Below are positions 24,682 to 35,252 of a DNA stretch of 64,000 bases, one piece after another. The DNA is taken from the NCBI RefSeq assembly GCF_003337575.1, contig NZ_QPJM01000003.1, positions 248,001-312,000 of the forward strand, read 5' to 3'. A model generated the notes under the pieces. It was not told the DNA's origin. It ran no database searches and saw only the letters and a program-made list of their open reading frames with translations. The position numbers and the translations under genes are program-made. Origin of the DNA: Phyllobacterium bourgognense. GTDB taxonomy: Bacteria; Pseudomonadota; Alphaproteobacteria; Rhizobiales; Rhizobiaceae. Each line of letters begins with the position of its first letter. Within the stretch, counting starts at the first letter, position 1.

Positions 24682-25983
24682 ATGCTTGCTGATAAGGACC
24701 GCATCTTCAATAACATCTACGGCATTCACGACAAGTCGTTGAAGGGCGTGATGTCGCGCGGCCATTGGGATGGCACAGCGGGTATCATTGCCAAGGGCCG
24801 CGACTGGATCATTAACGAGATGAAGGCCTCGGGCCTGCGCGGGCGCGGTGGCGCCGGCTTCCCGACCGGTCTGAAATGGTCGTTCATGCCGAAGGAAAGC
24901 GATGGTCGTCCGCATTATCTTGTCATCAATGCAGATGAATCCGAGCCGGGCACCTGTAAAGACCGCGATATCATGCGGCACGATCCCCATACGCTGATCG
25001 AAGGCTGCCTGATTGCCGGTTTCGCCATGGCTGCCCATACCTGCTACATCTACGTGCGCGGCGAATATATTCGCGAGCGTGAAGCACTGCAGACCGCTAT
25101 CGACGAATGCTACGATGCCGGTCTTTTGGGCAAGAATAACAAGAATGGCTGGGACTACGATATTTTCGTCCATCACGGAGCTGGCGCTTATATTTGCGGC
25201 GAGGAAACCGCGCTGCTCGAAAGCCTTGAAGGCAAGAAAGGCCAGCCGCGCCTGAAGCCGCCATTTCCGGCCAATATGGGCCTTTATGGTTGTCCGACGA
25301 CAGTCAATAACGTCGAGTCCATTGCAGTGGCTCCGACGATCCTGCGCCGCGGTGCGGCGTGGTTCTCCAGCATTGGTCGTCCAAACAATGTCGGCACCAA
25401 GCTGTTCATGGTGTCCGGACACGTCAACAATCCCTGCACAGTCGAAGAAGCCATGGGCATTCCTTTCCGAGAGCTGATCGAGAAGCATGCCGGCGGCATT
25501 CGCGGCGGCTGGGACAATCTGCTGGCGGTTATTCCCGGCGGCGCATCCTGCCCTGTGGTAACGGCGGCAGACATCATGGACTGCCCGATGGATTTCGATG
25601 GACTGCGCAACGTCAAATCGTCGTTCGGCACAGCTGCTGTCATCGTCATGGATAAATCCACCGATATTGTCCGCGCAATTGCGCGTCTGTCCTACTTCTT
25701 CAAGCATGAGAGCTGCGGCCAGTGCACTCCGTGCCGTGAAGGGACTGGCTGGATGTGGCGCGTCATGGAGCGCATGGTGACAGGCAACGCGCAGAAACGC
25801 GAAATCGATATGCTGCTTGATGTAACAAAGCAGATCGAGGGTCACACGATCTGTGCTCTTGGTGATGCGGCTGCATGGCCTATCCAAGGTCTCATTCGCA
25901 ATTTCCGTCCGGAGATCGAACGCCGGATCGATGAATTTTCACGCAACGCTGCCGCAAGCCCAGTGCTTGTCGCTGCGGAATAG
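24682..25983 (+). CDS. nuoF: NADH-quinone oxidoreductase subunit F
   Basis: A 433-aa NADH-oxidising subunit. '[20 protein letters not shown]' is the FMN/NADH-binding glycine-rich loop, '[17 protein letters not shown]' and '[17 protein letters not shown]' are further site signatures. The N3 [4Fe-4S] cluster is held by the cysteines of '[14 protein letters not shown]' and by the later cysteine of '[14 protein letters not shown]'. It works with NuoE and NuoG in the N-module. Confidence 0.98.
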   Translation: MLADKDRIFNNIYGIHDKSLKGVMSRGHWDGTAGIIAKGRDWIINEMKASGLRGRGGAGFPTGLKWSFMPKESDGRPHYLVINADESEPGTCKDRDIMRHDPHTLIEGCLIAGFAMAAHTCYIYVRGEYIREREALQTAIDECYDAGLLGKNNKNGWDYDIFVHHGAGAYICGEETALLESLEGKKGQPRLKPPFPANMGLYGCPTTVNNVESIAVAPTILRRGAAWFSSIGRPNNVGTKLFMVSGHVNNPCTVEEAMGIPFRELIEKHAGGIRGGWDNLLAVIPGGASCPVVTAADIMDCPMDFDGLRNVKSSFGTAAVIVMDKSTDIVRAIARLSYFFKHESCGQCTPCREGTGWMWRVMERMVTGNAQKREIDMLLDVTKQIEGHTICALGDAAAWPIQGLIRNFRPEIERRIDEFSRNAAASPVLVAAE

Positions 25984-25992
25984 GTGAAAGCG

Positions 25993-26628
25993 ATGTCAGA
26001 TAACGGCACCAAGAACTCCAGCGCTGATTTGGTGTCACTGATGCCGAAGCACATATTGCCAGCGGCGAATTTACTGACACCTCAGCTCGGCGCTGTGGCA
26101 GCGGCTTCCGCGCTTGGCCTCGGTGTTGCCAGTCAGATGTGGGGTTTCTGGGCCGGTGCAATGGCAAGTGCGTTGGACATGAATACAAGATTGAACTCGA
26201 TGACCGGCCATTCGCGTAGAGTCGAGCCGAAAACTTCGGCTGATTTAGATGCGTTGAAGACGATTATCCGCAAGAATTCTGGAGCGGCTGAAAAAAAGAC
26301 ACCCGTTCTGACCGGCAAAATGCCCGCCGCTAAGAAAATGCCCGCAACGGAAATCAACACTTCGGTCGCAATCAATTCATTGGATCATACCGTCGCGACC
26401 GCGTCAGAGATCGCAATGGATGATCTAAAGCGCATCTCTGGCATAGGTCCCAAGCTTGAGCAGGTTCTGAATGCCATGGGTATTCGAACTTATGCTCAAA
26501 TAGCGGCTTGGACGGCCAGTGATTTGGCCGGGGTTGACGGTCAGCTCAAACTTGGAGGGCGAATTACTCGCGATGACTGGGTGGGACAGGCAAATGTTCT
26601 TGTGATGTCCAACGGGGCAGGTGAGTGA
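25993..26628 (+). CDS. Complex I operon accessory protein with helix-hairpin-helix-like domain
   Basis: A 211-aa protein between nuoF and nuoG. Residues 1-60 contain a glycine/alanine-rich hydrophobic segment, 'LGAVAAASALGLGVASQMWG'. A variable Lys/Ala linker follows. The C-terminal 65 residues, 'LKRISGIGPKLEQVLNAMGI' to 'RITRDDWVGQA', are clearly homologous to the NuoE tail. ATG at 25993 with AGGTG upstream is preferred to GTG 25984. It is not one of the 14 core subunits. Role unknown; assembly or structural support of complex I is an inference from position. Confidence 0.88.
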   Translation: MSDNGTKNSSADLVSLMPKHILPAANLLTPQLGAVAAASALGLGVASQMWGFWAGAMASALDMNTRLNSMTGHSRRVEPKTSADLDALKTIIRKNSGAAEKKTPVLTGKMPAAKKMPATEINTSVAINSLDHTVATASEIAMDDLKRISGIGPKLEQVLNAMGIRTYAQIAAWTASDLAGVDGQLKLGGRITRDDWVGQANVLVMSNGAGE

Positions 26629-26939
26629 TGGAGATCCATGCGACACGTGACGTACTTGACGTGCGCGACGCAAGTGTTGCCAGTTCCACATTTGACGACG
26701 TGAATCTGTCGAATACCCGTTTTCATAACGTCAATCTGTCGGCTGCCGTTATAGAAAAAGTGAATTTGAGTAATTCAAAGATTGAAGATGCCAATCTTTC
26801 CAATACATTGCTCCGAAATGTTAACATGAGCAATGTGAAGATCGAGAGCGCCTTGCTCGCAGGAATGATCGTCAATGGCGTTTCTGTGAAAGACCTGTTT
26901 GAAGCTTATGAATCGGCCAACCGCGCCGGAGAAGAATAA
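26628..26939 (+). CDS. Pentapeptide-repeat protein in the nuo operon
   Basis: A 103-aa protein, start ATG overlapping the upstream stop (TGATG). Tandem five-residue units of the A(D/N)LXX type are seen from about residue 22 to 80: '[19 protein letters not shown]', '[20 protein letters not shown]', '[15 protein letters not shown]', which should fold as a short right-handed quadrilateral beta-helix. A helical tail, '[17 protein letters not shown]', follows. The stop overlaps the nuoG start (TAATG), so it is firmly embedded in the operon. Known pentapeptide proteins mimic DNA or mediate contacts; here a protein-contact role is only a guess. Confidence 0.88.
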   Translation: MEIHATRDVLDVRDASVASSTFDDVNLSNTRFHNVNLSAAVIEKVNLSNSKIEDANLSNTLLRNVNMSNVKIESALLAGMIVNGVSVKDLFEAYESANRAGEE

Positions 26940-29020
26940 TGGCGAAGATCAAAGTCGACGGTAAAGAAATCGAGGTACCGGATCACTACACGCTCCTGCA
27001 GGCTGCAGAAACGGCGGGTTCAGAGGTGCCACGGTTCTGTTTTCATGAGCGCTTGTCGATCGCCGGAAATTGCCGCATGTGCCTGATCGAAGTGAAGGGC
27101 GGGCCGCCTAAGCCGGCTGCATCCTGCGCGATGGGCGTGCGCGACCTGCGCCCTGGTCCCAACGGTGAGACGCCGGAGATTTTCACCAACACGCCGATGG
27201 TCAAGAAGGCCCGCGAAGGCGTGATGGAATTCCTGCTTATCAATCATCCGCTTGATTGCCCGATCTGCGATCAGGGCGGCGAATGTGATCTGCAGGATCA
27301 GGCAATGGCCTTCGGCGTCGATTCATCGCGCTACAAGGAAAACAAGCGCGCCGTTGAAGACAAATACATCGGTCCGCTCGTCAAGACGATCATGACACGC
27401 TGCATTCATTGCACGCGCTGCGTTCGCTTTACAACAGAGGTTGCAGGCATTTCCGAGCTTGGTCTGATCGGTCGCGGCGAGGACGCCGAGATCACCACAT
27501 ATCTCGAGCACGCAATGACGTCGGAACTACAGGGTAACGTAATCGACCTTTGCCCGGTTGGCGCACTGACGTCCAAGCCATACGCATTCCAGGCGCGTCC
27601 CTGGGAGCTGAACAAGACCGAATCCATCGATGTGATGGATGCGGTCGGCTCGGCCATCCGCGTCGATACGCGAGGCCGTGAAGTGATGCGCATCCTGCCG
27701 CGCGTCAACGAACAGGTGAACGAGGAATGGATTTCCGACAAGACTCGCTTCATCTGGGACGGCCTGCGTACCCAGCGCCTTGATCGGCCCTACGTCCGCA
27801 AGGACGGTCGCCTCGTTGCCGCTAGTTGGCCGGAAGCCTTTGATGCTATCAAAACAGCCGTCTCCAAGACGAAGGGTAGCAAGATCGGCGCCATTGCTGG
27901 TGATCTGGCAACTGTCGAGGAAATGTACGCTCTAAAGCTGTTGATGCAATCGCTTGGATCCGAAAACATTGATGCACGGCAAGATGGTTCTGTCCTCGAT
28001 ACGGCCAATGGACGCGCGTCCTATATATTCAACCCGTCAATCGATGGCATCGAACTCGCTGATGCGATTCTGATTATCGGCTCCAATCCACGTTTCGAGG
28101 CTTCATTGCTTAACGCTCGCATCCGCAAGCATTGGCGGGCCGCTGGAACGCCAATTGCGGTGATAGGAGAGCAAGCCGACCTTCGCTACAAATACGAGTA
28201 TCTTGGAAGCGGTGCCGAGACCCTGGCGGAACTTGCCAATGGTTCCTTGAAGTTCCTGTCTGTACTGAAGAAAGCCCAAAACCCAATGATCATCATTGGG
28301 CAGGGCGCTTTATCCCGTGACGACGCCGCATCCGTGCTCGGTCTTGCGATCAAGATTGCCGCCGACACCGGCGCGCTCAGCGCCGAATGGAACGGCTTTG
28401 GTGTCATTCATACGGCTGCCAGCCGGGTTGGTGCGCTCGACATCGGGTTTGTGCCGGGGACAAGCGGCAAGACAGTCGCGGAGATGAAGGGTGCACTTGA
28501 CGTGCTGTTCCTTCTCGGCGCCGACGAACTGAACTGGGAAAAGAGAAGCAAAGCCTTCACAGTTTATATCGGAACTCATGGCGATCAAGGCGCACACAAC
28601 GCCGATGTGATCCTGCCCGGTGCGGCATATACCGAGAAGTCTGGTACGTACGTCAACACGGAAGGTCGCGTGCAGATGACCAATCGTGCTGGGTTTGCTC
28701 CGGGTAACGCCAAGGAAGATTGGGCGATCCTGCGGGCGTTGTCGGATGTGCTCGGCAAGAAATTGCCGTTCGACTCGCTGGCAGCCTTGCGTTCTGTCCT
28801 CTACGCGGAGTATCCGCATCTTGCTATGATCGATCACATCGAGGCCGGTGATCCTGCAGATGTCAAGAAGCTGGCAAATGCATCTGGTTCCGTTGTGAAA
28901 ACTGCCTTTGTATCGCCGGTGAAGGATTTCTACTTGACCAATCCGATAGCACGCGCATCAGCCGTCATGGCCGAATGTTCCGCGCTTGCCAAGAGTGGCT
29001 TCAAGCAGGCGGCTGAGTAG
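26939..29020 (+). CDS. nuoG: NADH-quinone oxidoreductase subunit G
   Basis: A 693-aa 75-kDa-type subunit. The N-terminal plant-ferredoxin-like domain holds N1b ('[16 protein letters not shown]', 'ASCAMGV'). '[19 protein letters not shown]' gives the His/Cys ligands of N5 and '[11 protein letters not shown]' with 'CPVGALTSK' those of N4. The rest is a molybdopterin-oxidoreductase-like domain without cofactor. Electrons pass through it from NuoF/E towards NuoI/B. ATG overlaps the pentapeptide gene stop. Confidence 0.98.
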   Translation: MAKIKVDGKEIEVPDHYTLLQAAETAGSEVPRFCFHERLSIAGNCRMCLIEVKGGPPKPAASCAMGVRDLRPGPNGETPEIFTNTPMVKKAREGVMEFLLINHPLDCPICDQGGECDLQDQAMAFGVDSSRYKENKRAVEDKYIGPLVKTIMTRCIHCTRCVRFTTEVAGISELGLIGRGEDAEITTYLEHAMTSELQGNVIDLCPVGALTSKPYAFQARPWELNKTESIDVMDAVGSAIRVDTRGREVMRILPRVNEQVNEEWISDKTRFIWDGLRTQRLDRPYVRKDGRLVAASWPEAFDAIKTAVSKTKGSKIGAIAGDLATVEEMYALKLLMQSLGSENIDARQDGSVLDTANGRASYIFNPSIDGIELADAILIIGSNPRFEASLLNARIRKHWRAAGTPIAVIGEQADLRYKYEYLGSGAETLAELANGSLKFLSVLKKAQNPMIIIGQGALSRDDAASVLGLAIKIAADTGALSAEWNGFGVIHTAASRVGALDIGFVPGTSGKTVAEMKGALDVLFLLGADELNWEKRSKAFTVYIGTHGDQGAHNADVILPGAAYTEKSGTYVNTEGRVQMTNRAGFAPGNAKEDWAILRALSDVLGKKLPFDSLAALRSVLYAEYPHLAMIDHIEAGDPADVKKLANASGSVVKTAFVSPVKDFYLTNPIARASAVMAECSALAKSGFKQAAE

Positions 29021-29038
29021 GCGGAGAAGAAAACTGAC

Positions 29039-30085
29039 ATGGAAGAAATTTTCGCAACCTATATTCTGCCGCTGCTGATCATCCTCGGAAAATCACTTCT
29101 GATGCTGGTTGTGATGCTGCTGATCATCGCCTATCTGCTTTATGCGGATCGCAAGATCTGGGCGGCAGTTCAGCTGCGTCGGGGACCAAACGTTGTTGGG
29201 CCATTCGGTTTGCTGCAGTCGTTTGCCGATCTGCTAAAGTTCGTCGTCAAGGAGCCGATCATTCCATCCGGTGCCAACAAGGGCATTTTCCTGCTGGCGC
29301 CACTGGTTTCGTCTGTCCTTGCTATGGCGGCGTGGGCGGTCATCCCCGTCAACGAGGGCTGGGCGGTCGCCAATGTCAACGTTGGCATTCTTTATGTCCT
29401 CGCCATTTCTTCGCTCGAAGTTTACGGCGTGATCATGGCCGGTTGGGCGTCGAATTCGAAGTATCCTTTTCTCGGCGCCTTGCGCTCCGCGGCGCAGATG
29501 GTGTCTTACGAGGTTTCTATCGGCTTCGTCATCGTCACTGTTCTTCTATGCGTCGGTTCATTGAACCTGACCGATATCGTTAATTCACAGAGGGACGGCT
29601 TGGGCACGATCATCGGGCTGCCAAGCTCATTTCTAGACTGGCATTGGCTCGGTCTGTTCCCGATGTTCATCATCTTTTTCATCTCGGCACTGGCGGAAAC
29701 TAACCGTCCGCCCTTCGATCTGGTTGAAGCGGAGTCGGAACTCGTCGCCGGTCACATGATCGAATATTCGTCTACCGCCTTCCTTTTGTTCTTCCTTGGC
29801 GAATACGTAGCAATTACACTGATGTGCGCGCTGACGACCATCATGTTCCTGGGCGGTTGGCTGCCACCGGTTGACGTGTGGTTCCTCAATTGGGTGCCCG
29901 GGGTGGTGTGGTTTCTGCTCAAGCTGTTCTTTTGCTTCTTCATGTTTGCCATGGTGAAGGCGTTCGTTCCGCGCTATCGCTACGACCAGTTGATGCGCTT
30001 GGGTTGGAAGGTGTTCCTGCCTATCTCGCTCTTCATGGTCATTGCGACTGCGGCCTTCCTTAAAATCACGGGTCTTACGCCATGA
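29039..30085 (+). CDS. nuoH: NADH-quinone oxidoreductase subunit H
   Basis: A 348-aa ND1-type membrane subunit with eight predicted helices, linking the peripheral and membrane arms and lining the quinone tunnel. '[20 protein letters not shown]' is the N-terminal signature and '[20 protein letters not shown]' the conserved acidic loop. The last bases overlap nuoI (ATGA). Confidence 0.98.
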   Translation: MEEIFATYILPLLIILGKSLLMLVVMLLIIAYLLYADRKIWAAVQLRRGPNVVGPFGLLQSFADLLKFVVKEPIIPSGANKGIFLLAPLVSSVLAMAAWAVIPVNEGWAVANVNVGILYVLAISSLEVYGVIMAGWASNSKYPFLGALRSAAQMVSYEVSIGFVIVTVLLCVGSLNLTDIVNSQRDGLGTIIGLPSSFLDWHWLGLFPMFIIFFISALAETNRPPFDLVEAESELVAGHMIEYSSTAFLLFFLGEYVAITLMCALTTIMFLGGWLPPVDVWFLNWVPGVVWFLLKLFFCFFMFAMVKAFVPRYRYDQLMRLGWKVFLPISLFMVIATAAFLKITGLTP

Positions 30086-30585
30086 GTTCGAATACCGGTT
30101 CCTTGGCACAAGCTGCCAAATCCCTCCTGCTTCTGGAATTCGTCGGGGCGTTCTTTCTGTCGATGCGGCAGTTCTTTGCTCCGAAGGCAACGTTGAATTA
30201 TCCATACGAGAAGGGTCCGCTCAGCCCGCGCTTTCGCGGCGAGCATGCGCTGCGTCGCTATCCCAACGGTGAAGAACGTTGCATCGCCTGCAAGCTATGC
30301 GAAGCGATCTGCCCGGCGCAGGCCATCACGATCGAAGCAGGTCCGCGCCGCAACGACGGAACGCGCCGCACCGTGCGTTATGACATCGACATGGTGAAGT
30401 GCATCTATTGCGGCTTTTGCCAAGAGGCATGTCCGGTTGATGCCATTGTCGAGGGACCAAACTTCGAGTTCGCCACGGAGAGCCGTGAGGAACTTTACTA
30501 CGATAAGGACCGGCTGCTTGCTAACGGCGATCGCTGGGAGCGGGAACTGGCGCGCAACATCGCGATGGATGCGCCTTACCGGTAA
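30082..30585 (+). CDS. nuoI: NADH-quinone oxidoreductase subunit I
   Basis: A 167-aa ferredoxin-like subunit with two [4Fe-4S] clusters (N6a and N6b), held by '[16 protein letters not shown]' and '[16 protein letters not shown]'. An N-terminal amphipathic segment attaches it to the membrane arm. It relays electrons from NuoG to NuoB. After it the operon has its only long gap, about 200 bases, occupied by a palindromic repeat. Confidence 0.98.
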   Translation: MSSNTGSLAQAAKSLLLLEFVGAFFLSMRQFFAPKATLNYPYEKGPLSPRFRGEHALRRYPNGEERCIACKLCEAICPAQAITIEAGPRRNDGTRRTVRYDIDMVKCIYCGFCQEACPVDAIVEGPNFEFATESREELYYDKDRLLANGDRWERELARNIAMDAPYR

Positions 30586-30684
30586 ACTTAAGTGCGCGCT
30601 TGTGTCCTTGAAAGGTAGCTTCTACCGGACCGGAACATGGGCTAAGAGGCTGCGAACACGCGAAATCGCGGGAATCGCATCAAC

Positions 30685-30728
30685 GCAATTCCAGGGAAAG
30701 TGGGAACCGGTTTCCCGCCCAGAATTGC
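30685..30728. repeat. Rhizobial/brucella-type palindromic intergenic repeat
   Basis: GCAATTCCAGGGAAA (30685-30699) and TTTCCCGCCCAGAATTGC (30711-30728) form an imperfect hairpin around GTGGGAACCGG. The sequence fits the dispersed palindromes of rhizobia and brucellae whose arms read GCAATTCC-GG...AAA and TTT...CC-GGAATTGC. It fills the gap between nuoI and nuoJ and would form a stem-loop in the operon mRNA. Confidence 0.75.
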
Positions 30729-30788
30729 TGCAAGACGAAGTTAGAAATGGCAGGGAAGCTCTGCCGGAAATGGAAATCGGGGGAACCC

Positions 30789-31421
30789 ATGCTGACAGGT
30801 ATCGCGGCGGCGTTTTTTTATCTCTTCGCCTTCATAACCGTCGCCAGTGCGTTCATGGTGATCACGGCGCGCAATCCTGTGCACTCCGTGTTGTTCTTGA
30901 TCCTCGCATTTTTCAATGCGGCAGGTTTGTTCCTTTTGACCGGCGCCGAGTTCCTGGCGATGATCCTGCTGGTTGTTTATGTCGGCGCGGTCGCGGTTCT
31001 GTTCCTCTTCGTTGTCATGATGCTTGATGTCGATTTCGCTGAACTGAAAAGCGGCGCGCTGCAATATGCGCCTATCGGCGCGCTTGTCGGCCTGATCCTT
31101 GCTGCTGAACTGATTATTGTTCTGGGCGGATCGGTCTTTGCACCGAAATTGGGAACAGTGGCGTTCCAACCAACGCCTGACGTGGCGACGCGCACCAATA
31201 CGGCAGCACTCGGCGATATTCTCTATACTGACTACGTCTACTTCTTCCAGATTGCTGGTCTCGTCCTTCTGGTTGCGATGATCGGGGCGATCGTGCTGAC
31301 GCTTCGTCACAAGCCGAACATCAAGCGCCAGAATGTTTCAGAACAGGTCGCACGCACGCCGGCGACGGCCATCGAGGTCAAACAGGTTGAAACAGGCAAG
31401 GGCCTGACAGAGGTGTCATGA
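30789..31421 (+). CDS. nuoJ: NADH-quinone oxidoreductase subunit J
   Basis: A 210-aa ND6-type membrane subunit with five helices. ATG at 30789 ([15 protein letters not shown]) with GGGGGA upstream is preferred to the in-frame ATG at 30747, which lies in the repeat-derived leader. '[20 protein letters not shown]' and '[16 protein letters not shown]', with the pi-bulge helix, are the family signatures. The stop overlaps nuoK. Confidence 0.97.
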   Translation: MLTGIAAAFFYLFAFITVASAFMVITARNPVHSVLFLILAFFNAAGLFLLTGAEFLAMILLVVYVGAVAVLFLFVVMMLDVDFAELKSGALQYAPIGALVGLILAAELIIVLGGSVFAPKLGTVAFQPTPDVATRTNTAALGDILYTDYVYFFQIAGLVLLVAMIGAIVLTLRHKPNIKRQNVSEQVARTPATAIEVKQVETGKGLTEVS

Positions 31422-31729
31422 TGGAAATCGGTATCGCACATTATCTGACTGTTTCTGCCCTGCTGTTTACGCTCGGAATCTTCGGCATCTTCCTCAACAG
31501 GAAGAACGTCATCATCATCCTGATGTCGGTCGAATTGATCCTGCTCGCAGTTAACCTCAACTTTGTGGCGTTCTCCGCTGCACTGGGCGATTTGGTCGGC
31601 CAGGTGTTTGCACTGTTTGTCTTGACCGTTGCCGCTGCAGAAGCGGCGATTGGTCTTGCTATTCTCGTCGTGTTCTATCGCAATCGCGGGTCGATTGCCG
31701 TGGAAGACGTCAACATGATGAAAGGTTGA
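31421..31729 (+). CDS. nuoK: NADH-quinone oxidoreductase subunit K
   Basis: A 102-aa ND4L-type subunit with three helices. '[20 protein letters not shown]' has the conserved Glu of the proton path and '[14 protein letters not shown]' the second. ATG at 31421 gives the standard length; an ATG one codon earlier (31418) overlaps the nuoJ stop and could also be used. Confidence 0.97.
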   Translation: MEIGIAHYLTVSALLFTLGIFGIFLNRKNVIIILMSVELILLAVNLNFVAFSAALGDLVGQVFALFVLTVAAAEAAIGLAILVVFYRNRGSIAVEDVNMMKG

Positions 31730-31736
31730 CGGGGGC

Positions 31737-33728
31737 ATGCTGTATCTGGCGATTGTCTTCCTTCCGCTACTTGGCTTCTTGATTGCTGGCCTTTTCGGCT
31801 CATCGATCGGTGCGAAGGCGAGCGAGTATGTCACGACCGGACTGTTGATCGTTTGCGCGGTCCTGTCCTGGATTGCTTTTGCGACAGTGGCACTCGGTCA
31901 TGGCGAGGCGTTCAAGGTTCCAGTTGCACACTGGGTCGAGTCGGGTTCGTTAAGCTTCGACTGGGCGCTACGCATCGATACACTGACCGTGGTCATGCTG
32001 GTTGTCGTCAACACTGTCTCGGCGCTGGTCCATACATATTCGATCGGCTACATGCACCATGATCCGGATCGGCCGCGCTTCTTCGCCTATCTTTCACTCT
32101 TCACCTTCGCGATGTTGATGCTGGTGACCGGCGATAATCTGGTTCAGATGTTCTTCGGTTGGGAAGGTGTCGGCCTTGCTTCCTATCTTCTGATCGGCTT
32201 TTGGTTCAAGAAACCTTCGGCAAATGCAGCGGCCATTAAAGCCTTCGTTGTCAACCGCGTCGGCGATTTCGGCTTCCTGCTCGGCATATTCGCGCTGTTT
32301 GTGCTTTTCGATACGGTTCAGTTCGACACGCTTTTTGCTTCCGCGGCGCAGTATCTTCCGGCAGAGGGCGCTGCCGAGAGTGGTCAGACCGTTCTGAACT
32401 TCCTTGGCTATACCCTCGACAAACAGGGCGCGATTACTATTGCCTGCCTGCTGCTCTTTATGGGGGCGATGGGTAAGTCTGCGCAGTTCCTCCTGCACAC
32501 CTGGTTGCCGGACGCCATGGAAGGCCCGACACCGGTCTCTGCGCTCATCCATGCAGCAACCATGGTCACGGCCGGCGTATTCATGGTTGCCCGCTTGTCG
32601 CCAATCTTCGAATTGTCGCATACTGCGTTGATTTTCGTGACATTCATCGGTGCAACCACAGCCTTCTTTGCCGCAACTGTTGGCCTCGTGCAGAACGACA
32701 TCAAGCGCGTCATCGCTTATTCGACCTGTTCGCAGCTCGGGTACATGTTCGTTGCATTGGGTCTTGGTGCTTACGGTGCTGGCATCTTCCACCTGTTCAC
32801 ACACGCATTCTTCAAGGCGCTGCTGTTCCTTGGTGCAGGTTCCGTCATTCATGCTGTTTCGGATGAACAGGACATGCGCCATATGGGTGGTCTGCGTACG
32901 TTGATCCCTAAAACCTATTGGATGATGATCGTCGGGACTGTTGCCCTCACAGGATTGGGCATTCCAGGGACGCTTATCGGTACGGCAGGGTTCTTCTCGA
33001 AGGACATGATCATCGAATCCGCGTTCGCGTCGCACAGCCCAATGGCCAGTTACGCGTTTATCCTTCTTGTCGTGGCCGCGATCTTCACCAGTTTCTATTC
33101 ATGGCGTCTGATTTTCATGACTTTCCACGGCAAGCCGCGCGCCAGCCACGACGTGATGCATCATGTGCATGAGTCGCCCTATGTCATGCTGGTCCCGCTG
33201 TTCATTCTGGCGGCCGGAGCACTGTTCGCCGGTGTCATATTCCGCGAATATTTCTTCGGGCATGAGTATGCGGAATTCTGGAAGGGCGCGATCTTCACGG
33301 GGCCGGAAAACGAAATCCTCGAAGAGCATCATCACGTGCCGTTCCTCGTTGCAATGTCACCCTTCCTGGCGATGGCCGTTGGATTCATCGTTGCCTGGTA
33401 CTTCTATATTCGCTCGCCCGAGACACCGAGACAGCTCGCTGCACAGCATCCTGGCCTCTACCAGTTCCTGCTCAACAAGTGGTACTTTGACGAGCTCTAC
33501 GACTTCCTGTTCGTACGTCCGACAAAGGCTCTCGGCCGCTTCCTGTGGAAGCAGGGTGATGGCTGGCTGATCGACGGGCATGGTCCGGACGGAATTTCCG
33601 CACGCGTGGTTGACGTCACCAACCGGGTGGTTCGTCTGCAATCCGGTTACCTTTATCACTATGCGTTCGCGATGCTCATCGGGGTCGCCGCACTCGTCAC
33701 GTGGATGATGCTCGGGAGCAATTTCTGA
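31737..33728 (+). CDS. nuoL: NADH-quinone oxidoreductase subunit L
   Basis: A 663-aa antiporter-like subunit of the distal membrane arm. It has the Mrp-type helices '[17 protein letters not shown]', '[20 protein letters not shown]' and '[20 protein letters not shown]' with key Lys, His and Glu residues, and the long lateral helix near the C-terminus. The stop overlaps the nuoM start (TGATG-type). Confidence 0.98.
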   Translation: MLYLAIVFLPLLGFLIAGLFGSSIGAKASEYVTTGLLIVCAVLSWIAFATVALGHGEAFKVPVAHWVESGSLSFDWALRIDTLTVVMLVVVNTVSALVHTYSIGYMHHDPDRPRFFAYLSLFTFAMLMLVTGDNLVQMFFGWEGVGLASYLLIGFWFKKPSANAAAIKAFVVNRVGDFGFLLGIFALFVLFDTVQFDTLFASAAQYLPAEGAAESGQTVLNFLGYTLDKQGAITIACLLLFMGAMGKSAQFLLHTWLPDAMEGPTPVSALIHAATMVTAGVFMVARLSPIFELSHTALIFVTFIGATTAFFAATVGLVQNDIKRVIAYSTCSQLGYMFVALGLGAYGAGIFHLFTHAFFKALLFLGAGSVIHAVSDEQDMRHMGGLRTLIPKTYWMMIVGTVALTGLGIPGTLIGTAGFFSKDMIIESAFASHSPMASYAFILLVVAAIFTSFYSWRLIFMTFHGKPRASHDVMHHVHESPYVMLVPLFILAAGALFAGVIFREYFFGHEYAEFWKGAIFTGPENEILEEHHHVPFLVAMSPFLAMAVGFIVAWYFYIRSPETPRQLAAQHPGLYQFLLNKWYFDELYDFLFVRPTKALGRFLWKQGDGWLIDGHGPDGISARVVDVTNRVVRLQSGYLYHYAFAMLIGVAALVTWMMLGSNF

Positions 33729-35233
33729 TGACCGACTGGCCAATTCTCTCGACTGTTACCTTCCTGCCATTGGTCGGTGCCTTTTTCGTTCTGATGATCC
33801 GGGACGACAGCGATGCTGCACGCCGCAACATCCGCAATGTGACCCTCTGGACGACGATCATCACGTTCCTGCTCTCACTGCCGATCTGGTATTATTTCGA
33901 CAACGGCCAAGCCGGGTTTCAGTTTGTCGAGAAGGCTGACTGGCTCGACTCCGGAATTTCCTACCACATGGGCGTCGACGGCATTTCAATGCTGTTCGTC
34001 ATCCTTACCACGTTCCTGATGCCGCTTTGCATTCTGGCGAGCTGGGAAGCGATCCAGACACGCGTCAAAGAATATATGATCGCGTTCCTGGTTCTCGAAA
34101 CGCTGATGATTGGCGTGTTCTGCGCGCTCGATATCGTGCTGTTCTACGTGTTCTTCGAAGCCGTCCTCGTGCCGATGTTCATCATTATCGGTGTCTGGGG
34201 CGGCAAGAGGCGCGTCTATGCCAGCTTCAAATTCTTCCTCTATACCTTGCTCGGCTCCGTGCTGATGCTGCTTGCTATCATGGCAATGTACTGGCAGGCC
34301 GGTACGACGGATATTCCGACCTTGCTTAGCTACAAGTTCCCGGCGTCGTTGCAGACTTGGTTGTGGTTCGCCTTCTTTGCCTCGTTTGCGGTCAAGATGC
34401 CGATGTGGCCGGTGCACACATGGTTGCCTGATGCCCACGTTGAGGCGCCGACGGCGGCGTCCGCCATTCTGGCCGGCATCTTGTTGAAGCTTGGCGGTTA
34501 TGGATTCATTCGTTTCTCGCTGCCGATGTTCCCGATCGCATCGGCCGATTTTGCACCGCTGATCTATACGCTCTCCGTGGTCGCCATCATCTACACATCA
34601 CTCGTTGCGCTGGCGCAGCAAGATATAAAGAAGCTGATTGCCTATTCATCCGTTGCCCATATGGGCTATGTCACGATGGGCATCTTCGCAGCCAACGAGC
34701 AGGGCATTCAAGGCGCGATATTCCAGATGCTCTCGCACGGCCTGGTATCCAGCGCGCTGTTTCTCTGCGTCGGTATTGTCTACGACAGAACCCATACGCG
34801 CGAGATCGCGGCCTATGGCGGCCTTGTCAATAACATGCCGAAATATGCAGTTGTGTTTATGATCTTCACCATGGCCAACGTTGGTCTACCGGGTACATCA
34901 GGATTCATTGGTGAGTTTTTGACGTTGCTTGGTGTTTTCCGCGTGAACACCTGGGTTGCCCTTTTCGCGACCAGCGGCGTCATTTTCTCGGCGGCCTATG
35001 CGCTGTGGCTCTATCGGCGCGTCATATTCGGATCGTTGGACAAGGAAAGCCTGAAGTCGCTTCTGGATATGTCGCCGCGTGAAAAGGCTGTTATCTACCC
35101 GCTGGTAATCCTCACCATTTTCTACGGCGTATATCCGATGCCCATCTTTGATGCGACGGCAAGCTCCGTACACGCTCTGATCAACCAATATAATAACGCG
35201 CTGTCCTCAGCGGCCACACTGGCGTTGAAATAG
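33728..35233 (+). CDS. nuoM: NADH-quinone oxidoreductase subunit M
   Basis: A 501-aa antiporter-like subunit. ATG at 33728 ([12 protein letters not shown]) overlaps the nuoL stop and is preferred to an in-frame ATG at 33701 within nuoL. '[20 protein letters not shown]' has the conserved Glu, and '[20 protein letters not shown]' the Lys/His of the proton channel. About 14 transmembrane helices. Confidence 0.98.
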   Translation: MTDWPILSTVTFLPLVGAFFVLMIRDDSDAARRNIRNVTLWTTIITFLLSLPIWYYFDNGQAGFQFVEKADWLDSGISYHMGVDGISMLFVILTTFLMPLCILASWEAIQTRVKEYMIAFLVLETLMIGVFCALDIVLFYVFFEAVLVPMFIIIGVWGGKRRVYASFKFFLYTLLGSVLMLLAIMAMYWQAGTTDIPTLLSYKFPASLQTWLWFAFFASFAVKMPMWPVHTWLPDAHVEAPTAASAILAGILLKLGGYGFIRFSLPMFPIASADFAPLIYTLSVVAIIYTSLVALAQQDIKKLIAYSSVAHMGYVTMGIFAANEQGIQGAIFQMLSHGLVSSALFLCVGIVYDRTHTREIAAYGGLVNNMPKYAVVFMIFTMANVGLPGTSGFIGEFLTLLGVFRVNTWVALFATSGVIFSAAYALWLYRRVIFGSLDKESLKSLLDMSPREKAVIYPLVILTIFYGVYPMPIFDATASSVHALINQYNNALSSAATLALK

Positions 35234-35252
35234 CAGGAAGAGGCCAAGGCCG

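Noticed and set aside
32094-33035. Minus-strand 313-codon frame over nuoL
   Set aside because: Antisense of conserved transmembrane coding sequence; Cys/Arg/Glu-rich translation typical of shadows.
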